Under the pieces are notes generated by a model. The model had not been told where the DNA came from and searched no databases. It saw only the letters and a list, made by a program, of their open reading frames with translations. A stretch of DNA of 64,000 nucleotides from Brachypterus glaber (taxonomy: Eukaryota; Arthropoda; Insecta; Coleoptera; Kateretidae), in contig OY294054.1 in assembly GCA_958510825.1 (NCBI GenBank), positions 6,619,683 through 6,683,682 of the forward strand, given 5' to 3'. The translations under genes and the position numbers were made by a program. Positions 56,867 through 64,000 of this stretch are shown here, piece by piece (position 1 is the stretch's first letter; each line of letters begins with the position of its first letter).

Positions 56867-58513
56867 TTCTAAGGAAGCTGAATATTAGGTAAAATAATGT
56901 TTTCTGAAACTTTATTTTCAGTTTCTTTTTGAGAGTTAGTATTATTTTTACAGTTTGATAAAACATCTTGAAGTTTAAGTTTATTGAATAAATAAAATAA
57001 AATAAAAATTACAATTAAAATATATAATAAAAGGGTAGAGGTTTTGTGCATTTTATTTTCAAAATTTAAATTTACATTAGGCTTATTTTCTAAAATTTTT
57101 CTTCCAATTTCTTGTAGATCTTCAATTTTTGCGACCTTCAGTTGAACATTTTCAAAAATTGGGAGGGAAAACAATTGGAGTAGAGCCCATTATGACTTGT
57201 TTTTCATTGGTAATATTGAACTTATTACTTATTATTCGCAGTTATTGGTATTTCGAATAAATAAGTTCCAATTATGTTCAAAATTTCTTCTTGATTCTCA
57301 CATTTCAAAATAACTTTTTGTTTTATTGGAAACCAAACCAATTTTTGGAGTCTTCTAGCTGCTTAAATATGGACTTTGTGACTTTAACATTGATTTGTTT
57401 ACAATTTTCAGGTTTTCGTAGTTCCAAAAGTTGTATTTCACAAAGGTCAAGACCTTTGGATTCGTAGAATTCCAAATTTTCACAAATGTAGCTTTGTGAA
57501 TTAATTTTCTGACAAATTTTTTCTTGGAAAGTATAATATATTTCATTTTTTAATAAGAATTTATCCTGTGGCAGGATCGTTTTGAATTTCTCATCAGAAG
57601 GAATAGGGTATAAGTGGTGATAATCAAAAGTTTGGGGATACATTATGGGTAATTTCAATAAATAAGTGATCTTATTATTTAAAATATAAGATTCAATGTT
57701 TACTAGTTTTTCAAAAGCTAAAATATTATTAAAAGTTATTTCTAAGGGTAATTTTTTCGCAATAGTTATATTTATTAATTTAAGCAACTCTTTATAAAAA
57801 TCTAAACTTTTTATTATACTGGTGCAAAATATTTAATTTTGCTAAAGAAATCGAATTTTTAATATCTTGTAAAATAGAATTTATAATCTCATACATATTA
57901 ATTAACTCATTCAAAATGTCATTTACAAAAACTAAATTTTGACGTTCTAAAGTTTGTTCAGAAAGTCGGGAAATTTCTTCAATTTTCTTTTGTAATAATT
58001 TTTCATTAAAAGTAACCTGTTTAATAGTTTTATTGAATTTATTTATAATATCAAATGAAATTGAATTTTGCTTTATAATATTTTCTGTTAATTTACCTTG
58101 ATTAAATTGTATTTGTTTAATTAATTTTTCATAACGTTCTCCGTCACTTGCATCTAAATTTCCTGTAATTGCTTTAAAAATGGAACCAATTCCAATTATT
58201 AAGCCTCTTTTAATACGAGTATTTTGAGAATTTAATTTTGTTTCTACTTTTTCTTTAGTTAAATCTAGTATTTGTACATAATTTGAAGTTTCTGTTAAAT
58301 AATTTTTATGGTTAATTAATTTAATTAAATTTTTACTTCGAATCTGAAGTTTATCTACTTCCTTAATTATAGGATTTAAGTCATAAAAATGTATAAATGT
58401 ATGATAATATTCCTGTATTTTCGCATTTCCTAATTTTAGGGGTATAATTCCTGGATTGTCTTCTAAATTTTTAACTTGTATTTCCGACTGATATCCCAAT
58501 ACGAGGGGTAATC
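56867..58513 (-). pseudogene. env: Env glycoprotein of the right-hand element
   Basis: Begins just after a canonical acceptor (ATTTATTTCAG) at ~58513. Part 1 to 57792: surface region, furin-type site TRIKR, fusion segment GLIIGIGSIFKAITGNLDASDG, long coiled coil. Part 2 57787-57323: FDYHHLYPIPSDEKFK, Cys-bearing region. Part 3 57174-56869: stem, transmembrane helix (LLLYILIVIFILFYLF) and tail. A frameshift at ~57790 and loss of frame at 57200-57320 break it. Length and motifs parallel the env of B and G. Confidence 0.8.
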
Positions 58514-58533
58514 TGAAATAAATAATTTTTAGT

Positions 58534-59043
58534 TTAGTCGTTAGGTCTGTCTAGATTTTTGGGAATAAAAATATATACAATAATTCCGGAGTTAGTAAAT
58601 ATTTCTTTAATATAACCTAAAATAGTCTTCCAGTCTAGTTGGTCTAGTCCACAGCCTATTTTTGGCATAGCTATTGTTTTAGTATTATTTTCTAAGCAAA
58701 TTAGTTTTAAGTTTTGTAAAGCAGTTTTAACGTCTTTGTATTCGGGTTTATCATAATAATTTTTCTTTGTAATTAAATAATAAATGTATCTTTGTTCTAG
58801 TCTAAGATAAGCTACTTCGCCTACCTGCTTATTTTGCGCTTTTAATTCATCTACGTTATTGAAACGATTTTTGAACTCTAGTGCAATGCCTGCTGACATA
58901 TTCAAATCGCGAGATACACAATGAACCAGTGATATGTTATTGCCACACTTAAATAAATCATTTTTTATTATATATATAGGGTTTTCTATAACTATATTTT
59001 TAAATTTATAAGGGTTTTTAAGGGGTCTTTTTAAATTATCCAT
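58534..59043 (-). CDS. TARG1/OARD1-like macrodomain ORF, stand-alone
   Basis: 169 residues from ATG 59043; the frame is open ~110 bases upstream. Complete macrodomain: KNDLFKCGNNISLVHCVSRD, MSAGIALEFKNRF, GEVAYLRLEQRYIYYLITKK, IAMPKIGCGLDQLDW, ending FIPKNLDRPND then stop. Lys93 and Asp134 occupy the catalytic Lys/Asp positions of TARG1. Of the three copies this one looks closest to the cellular protein. It is not flanked by RNase H or integrase: upstream are a primer-binding-like site and LTR, downstream only env. Either a mosaic of element remnants or a deliberate separate ORF. Confidence 0.85.
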   Translation of the reverse strand: MDNLKRPLKNPYKFKNIVIENPIYIIKNDLFKCGNNISLVHCVSRDLNMSAGIALEFKNRFNNVDELKAQNKQVGEVAYLRLEQRYIYYLITKKNYYDKPEYKDVKTALQNLKLICLENNTKTIAMPKIGCGLDQLDWKTILGYIKEIFTNSGIIVYIFIPKNLDRPND

Positions 59044-59178
59044 ATGTACATTTTCTTGATTTTCAGTTACTACTTTCTTAAATTTATCGTCGCTTTTTTC
59101 AATTTTTGTGGATTTTTGGAATTTATTTGCGGTTTTTTGTCTGATATTGTATTACCAAAATTGTATTGGGCGCCGAAA

Positions 59179-59565
59179 TGGTACAGGGGTCGTGAGTAAA
59201 ACAGAGTTATACCAAATATAGCAAGTTTATTCAATGTAATCGAAGTATCGGAAGAGTGACCTGGTTTATCAAACCAATAAAAAAATCTAAAAAATAAGTT
59301 AAAGCATTAGCTTGAGATAAAAATAATGGTGTTAAAAGACTTACCTAACACCAGGATGTTATTTATTCATTAAATAACTAAATTATCCCAAAGGATGTCA
59401 AACTAATCAATCAGAAATTCCCTAATTAAAATATTAAGTCCCTAAAAGGTAACTAATTATTTAGGTTGCGAACATGGTAAATCCAAGGTCACTCTTCTGG
59501 TGCATAAGGTATACAATGGTCTATATGAACCGAACAAATTTAATTAAAAGTATGGTAAATACCCA
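59179..59565 (-). repeat. LTR of a different family (element E)
   Basis: TGGTACAGGGG ... AAATACCCA, TG...CA on both strands, 387 bp. On the minus strand it is followed by CGGCGCCCAATAC, a primer-binding-like site. A polyadenylation-type AATAAA lies inside (near 59230). Its partner LTR is not in the window, and no target duplication brackets it. Confidence 0.55.
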
Positions 59566-59566
59566 A

Positions 59567-60082
59567 TTACATTACAATATGTTTTTTAACAAAAGTCGTT
59601 TGATTGGGTTCAAACAACTCAGGGGGGATCACGATTATCATTATACGTTCAATTATTTTTTCTTTGTCCGCTATTAGTTTTTCATTTATTTTTGAATATA
59701 AAATTTTCATTTTTTGTTTGTGGTCATTAACATAGTCATTAAGTAAAATATTTTCAATATTTAAATCAAAAGGGTTTTCAGCTTCTATATGTCCGTTTAT
59801 TATATCAATAGGTTTTAATTTTGTTGCAGAATGTATTAAATGATTATAAGCCAAAATAGCATAAGGTAACTTCATTTTAATCGGGGTTATAAGGAATCCT
59901 TTAGTATTTAAAATTCTTATATGCTCTAATGTCGAGTGAAGTCTTTCTACAGGGGAATTCAATTGAGGGTGATAAGGGGAACAAAAATGGATATCTAACT
60001 TATGTAGTTTTAATAATTCCATTAATAAAAATTTTTTAAATTCTGTACCGCTGTCCATAGTAATTTGTTTTGGGACACCGTG
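59567..60082 (-). pseudogene. pol: Integrase of D, core and C-terminus
   Basis: Second catalytic Asp in QITMDSGTEF and Glu in LNSPVERLHST, then AILAYNHLIHSATKLKPIDII and a Lys-rich tail. The N-terminal half is on the far side of the palindromic element. It stops at the LTR of E. Confidence 0.8.
60079..60082. repeat. Target duplication of palindromic element, left
   Basis: CGTG, repeated at 62290-62293; removal of one copy and the element restores the integrase frame. A 2-bp duplication with slightly longer termini fits equally. Confidence 0.7.
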
Positions 60083-60806
60083 CACAGTGGTTCAGAATTA
60101 AATAAAAATTGACAAAATTCTGAATTTTTGTGTACTTATATTTTCGATACCGCTGATTACGAATATCATAATGAAAAATCTGAAAAAAAATTTTTCCCGG
60201 CACTAGGGCGGAACATATTTTATTTTATATTTTCGATTTTGATGAAATTTGGTATGGATGCTTCATTTAAGATCCTTTATATGAATCAATACCTAAAAGT
60301 TCAAAATTTGGTATAGAGAAAAAGTTAGGGTGGTTCGACTTTTAAGATGTGGTCTTAATTGATCTAAATTAAGCCTTATAATTAGGTTTATATTATTTAT
60401 TACTTACATCTGTTCATAATTAAGCCCCTGAATATGATAAAGTCCATACCAATGTAAAAAATAAAAAAATAGGTCAATTATTGTAATAATTGAAGTTTCA
60501 AGGTCATGCGCCATATTGCGACAAACAATAATTTTATAGATGAAAGTAGTGTCTTGTTTTATCCCTATGTATGCTTAAAATCACTATATTTTATTTTTAA
60601 AATATGTTTTACTCTACCATTAAGACAGTTTAACTTGAGAACAGAAGAAAAAATAGTAATTATCAATTAAAAAAAAAAACCCCTTAAAATCGCCCAGGTT
60701 TTTTTTATATGCTTTTTTTACCCAACATATGGTACTATCAAAAAAGTTTCACGAAATGGCACGTTTTTAAAAAAACTTAATTTAAATATTTTCATATTTT
60801 CCTGAT

Positions 60807-61269
60807 GGAGTAATTTAACTGTTTTGATGCTAGTTTTAATTTTAAAAGGGTTATTTTATGACTATCTTTTAAAATATTAGGTAACTAAAAAATTGCCATA
60901 AAACTTTCTCACTTTATCCTTTATTATTTTGATATCTTCAAAATTATTTTGATTCATTTTTTTATGCATTAATCTTCTAAAACTGTTTTCTGGTCATATT
61001 TGTCACTATTATATTCTTTTAACACATTTAAAAGATCTTTGTTTGTTATATTGGCCATTATAAAACTTTAAACGCACTTTAGAAGGTATCGAATTAAAGT
61101 GAATTATAATAAATACTCTTGTCTACTTTTATAGGTATATTTTAGAAGCAGGTGTTTAATCTTTTTAAGAAGAAAGATTACAAATGGTCCGAGATTAAGG
61201 ATTAAAATATTAAATGCTAGGCTAAAATTACAATAACGCTGGAAATATCCTATTAAAACATGTTATTTA
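60807..61269. other. Centre of the palindromic element, left part
   Basis: AT-rich and unique in the window. No coding region is supported. Confidence 0.4.
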
Positions 61270-61402
61270 GGGCCACTTGCACCAACGATGGTTTAGCTTT
61301 AAAGTTGGAAAATAGACGGCCAACCAATCAGAATGCAGTATAGTTAACTTAAACTCAGTTTAGTTAAGATAATCCCCGTTTAAGAGTTGGTGCAAGTGGC
61401 CC
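61270..61402. mobile_element. Harbinger-like MITE, 133 bp
   Basis: GGGCCACTTGCACCAAC at the left and its inverse GTTGGTGCAAGTGGCCC at the right, with TTA on both sides (61267-61269 and 61403-61405). A 3-bp TTA duplication and GGGCC ends fit the PIF/Harbinger superfamily. No coding capacity. Confidence 0.75.
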
Positions 61403-62293
61403 TTAATTGGATTTAAATATTTAATCCCCAATTAACCATACTTAAAATATTTTAGTAGGTACTAATAAGAATAATTATGTACAAGGAACTTATAAAATTT
61501 GTTGTAAAAATACGTTCTTAAACTAAAAGTAGCATTAAAACAAATTTAAATTTCTCTATCAGGAAAATATAAAAATATTTAAATCAAGTTTTTTCAAAAA
61601 CGTGCCATTTCGTGAAACTTTCTTTTTCATATTTTGATAGTAGCATACGTTGGAAAAAAAAGCATATAAAAAAAACCTGGGCGATTTTAAGCGTTTTTTT
61701 TTAAATTGATAATTACTATTTTTTCTCCTGTTCTCAAGTTAAACTGTCTTAATGGTAGAGTAAAACATATTTTAAAAATAAAATATAGTGATTTTAAGCA
61801 TACATAGGGATAAAACAAGACACTACTTTCATCTATAAAATTATTGTTTGTCGCAATATGGCGCATGACCTTGAAACTTCAATTATTACAATAATTGACC
61901 TATTTTTTTATTTTTTACATTGATATGGACTTTATCATATTCAGGGGCTTAATTATGAACACATGCAAGTAATAAATAATATAAACCTAATTATAAGGCT
62001 TAATTTAGATCAATTAAGACTACATCTTAAAAGTCGAACCACCCTAACTTTTTCTCTATACCAAATTTTGAACTTTTAGGTATCGATTCATATATAGGAT
62101 CTTAAATGAAGCATACATACCAAATTTCATCAAAATGGAAAATATAAAATAAAATATGTTCCACCCTAGTGGCGCGAAAAAATTTTTTTCAGATTTTTCA
62201 TTATGATATTCGTAATTAGCGGTATCGAAAATATAAGTACACAAAAATTCAGAATTTTGTCAGTTTTTATTTAATTCTGAACCACTGTGCGTG

Positions 62294-62930
62294 GTGTGAA
62301 AAGAAAATAATAAGTTTGTCAGCTATATCTGTAGCTGCCGTAGAATTAATATGATATGCTTGTGCGTATTTCGAAAAAGTATCTATAATAGTCAAAAATT
62401 TATTTCCTTCTAAAGTAAAAACGTCTATATGTATTATTTCAAAGGGTCTAATAGGAGTAGGGGTAATATTCATTTTCATTTTTATAGGGTTTCTTTCATA
62501 TTTACTTTGGTGACAAATTTCACATTCGTTTATGTAACTATTTACTGATTTTTTAAATCTGGCCAATAATATAATTTTTTAATACGTTCGTGGGTTTCTT
62601 CTATACGTTTTTGATTCGTGATATTTTTTATTACTTCTTTAATATCATCTTTATCTTTAATGTCAATTAATTTGTACCTACATTTTTTAAATTTTAAAGA
62701 AGGCCATTTAAAATTTTTACGAATAACTTCACAAAAGGGTTCATAATCTCCTTCCTTCTCAAAGTACAAATTATATTGTACATTGGGAACAATAAAGGTT
62801 TTTATGAATTTAACTATATCTTTTTTAAAGTTATTCTTGGAAAATTGGACATAAAATATCTGTTTATTTTCATGAACTATAGTTGCTTTGGGATTTGCAG
62901 GACTGTGTAAAACTGAATCAATTATTGATT
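62294..62930 (-). pseudogene. pol: Integrase of D, N-terminal half
   Basis: N-terminal extension (FYVQFSKNNFKKDIVKFIKTF), HHCC domain and first catalytic Asp (IIHIDVFTLEGNKFLTIIDTFSKY), reaching FFSHH at the palindromic element. A frameshift lies near 62555; NITNQKRIEETHERIKKLYYWP replaces part of the zinc domain. Confidence 0.8.
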
Positions 62931-63044
62931 TTTACCATAATTAACAGGGGTTTCTACAATAGGAACTTCAACAATAAGATTTTGGTCACTATTTGAATGA
63001 ATAGTAGCATTAGGGTCATTATTTTCAATATTATCATTATTTTC

Positions 63045-63401
63045 TCAGTTATCGTGTTCACTTAAATTAAGGGGTTCATTTTCATTAATAGTTTCATTCT
63101 CATTAAGGGATTCATTTTCGTTTAGGGGTTCAAAATTTTGAGTAAGGGGTTTTTTATTTTTATTATTTATCATTTCGATTATTTTATCTAACTTTTCTAA
63201 TTCTTTTGAAGTGCAGGGTAATTCTATATTTAATTCGTTATCTTTATTAAGTTCACTGCCAAGTTGAGCGCGTGTGGAATAATTGCCGTCTGTTTGTTCG
63301 GAATTTTGCTGATTCTCAAGTTCAAGTTTGTCATTAAATTGCTTAATGTATTCATAAATGCTTGATGCACGTATTCTTCTAATTTTAATTTTAATTTTCA
63401 T
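63045..63401 (-). pseudogene. pol: Acidic Pol linker of D (macrodomain lost)
   Basis: 118-residue Asn/Glu-rich frame with YEYIKQFNDKLELE and the repeat PLNENESLNENETINENEPLN. It corresponds to the segment after the macrodomain in B. In D it follows RNase H directly, so the macrodomain has been deleted between ~63395 and 63410. Confidence 0.6.
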
Positions 63402-63404
63402 CTA

Positions 63405-64000
63405 AGCAATTTTGAAGAGGGGTCCTTAATTGAAAAAATTCAAGTAAGGGGTCTGTGGTCTGTAAATATTAAAGCGCTGGCCATAAATATAAGGCCTAAA
63501 GTATTTCGTTGCCCAAACGATTGCTAATGATTCTTTTTCTATTGTACTATAATTAATTTCATTTTCATTAAGTGTACGTGAAGCGTATGCTATGGGTAAA
63601 TCTTTTACAATGGGCCCTTGGCCATATTACTGGCGTCTGTAGTTAAATTGAAGGTTTTAGAGAAGTCAGGGTATTGTAAGATAGGGTCATTAATTAAAAT
63701 ATTTTTACAAGTTTCAAAAGCACTTATAAAATCGTTATCGTGTATTATTTTTGAATTTTTCTTTAAACATTTAGTTAAAGGTTTAGTTATATTTGCAAAA
63801 TTATTGATAAACTTTCTATAATAACCTACCAAACTAAGAAATCCTTTGATTTGTTTGGTAGTTTTAGGAATGGGGTAATTCCTAATAGCCTATATTTTGT
63901 CAGGGTTAGGTTTAACACCTTCAGGGGTAACTATATGACCTAAATATGAAACCTCTTTTTTCAAAAATTCAGACTTATCTAATTCTACTTTTAAATTTGC
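63405..64000 (-). pseudogene. pol: RT end and RNase H of D, runs off window
   Basis: RT thumb ([49 protein letters not shown]) and RNase H ([43 protein letters not shown]). Two Trp codons have become TGA (in LTWIF and RWKLK contexts), and frame changes occur near 63605 and 63890. The RT palm and everything upstream lie beyond the window end. Confidence 0.8.

Larger units (their letters stand above)
60083..62289. mobile_element. Palindromic DNA element with ~725-bp inverted arms
   Basis: Ends CACAGTGGTTCAG / CTGAACCACTGTG. Left arm 60083-60806 is inverted at 61558-62289 with few differences; the 0.75-kb centre holds a MITE. Mirror-image ORFs at 60128-60316 and 62056-62244 are symmetric by-products. 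No transposase. CACxGTG termini with a 4-bp duplication recall CACTA/Chapaev-type or Transib elements, but I cannot decide. Confidence 0.85.

Noticed and set aside
58534..59565. Solo LTR insertion as the explanation for the E LTR
   Set aside because: No target duplication brackets 59179-59565, and a primer-binding-like site follows it, so internal sequence of an element is attached.
60128..62244. Two mirror-image ~62-residue frames in the palindrome arms
   Set aside because: They are copies of each other by inversion, with no start context or domain.

Overview
This AT-rich window looks like insect (at least arthropod) nuclear DNA made almost wholly of nested transposable elements. No host gene was recognised. 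Evidence for an animal genome: errantivirus-like Gypsy elements with env, a Polinton/Maverick, Jockey/CR1-type LINE fragments, GT-AG introns, MITEs and microsatellites. One 200-base N gap lies at 37792-37991.

Left block (1090-32587, minus strand): one long errantivirus-like element ('B') bounded by a TGCA target duplication, with LTR, primer-binding site, env leader exon, gag, pol, env and polypurine tract. Three insertions interrupt it: a young gag-only LTR element ('A', 1153-7209, ~2-kb LTRs almost identical) inside its 3' LTR; a ~0.17-kb insertion in env; and a whole 17.1-kb Polinton (14721-31846; ~244-bp TIRs, exact 6-bp target duplication TAAATA) inside gag. The Polinton carries major and minor capsid genes, adenain-like protease, PLA2-like protein, packaging ATPase, integrase, protein-primed PolB, a nucleotidyltransferase-like gene and three small genes at its right end, two with introns. 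Several core genes are frameshifted, but integrase is intact.

Middle (32592-37791): diverged ~105-bp repeats, a 5'-truncated LINE and a 1-kb pogo-like element. Then (37992-53936, plus strand) a second errantivirus-like element ('G') with a 1.04-kb perfect tandem duplication over the protease, an ORF1-only LINE in RT, and a third Gypsy element ('F', 47685-53280, minus) inserted in env. Env has a recognisable leader-exon/acceptor pair.

Right block: LINE remnants (54060-55915, minus), then a mosaic of minus-strand errantivirus pieces ('D', 56606 to window end) broken by an LTR of another family and by a 2.2-kb palindromic DNA element that itself contains a small MITE.

The most interesting signal: three of these retroelement loci carry a macrodomain resembling the ADP-ribosyl hydrolase TARG1/OARD1. 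In B and G it sits inside Pol between RNase H and integrase; in the right block it stands as a separate ORF beside env. The TARG1 catalytic Lys and Asp positions are kept in all three. This suggests a lineage of insect retroelements that acquired an ADP-ribose-processing enzyme, as several RNA virus families have.
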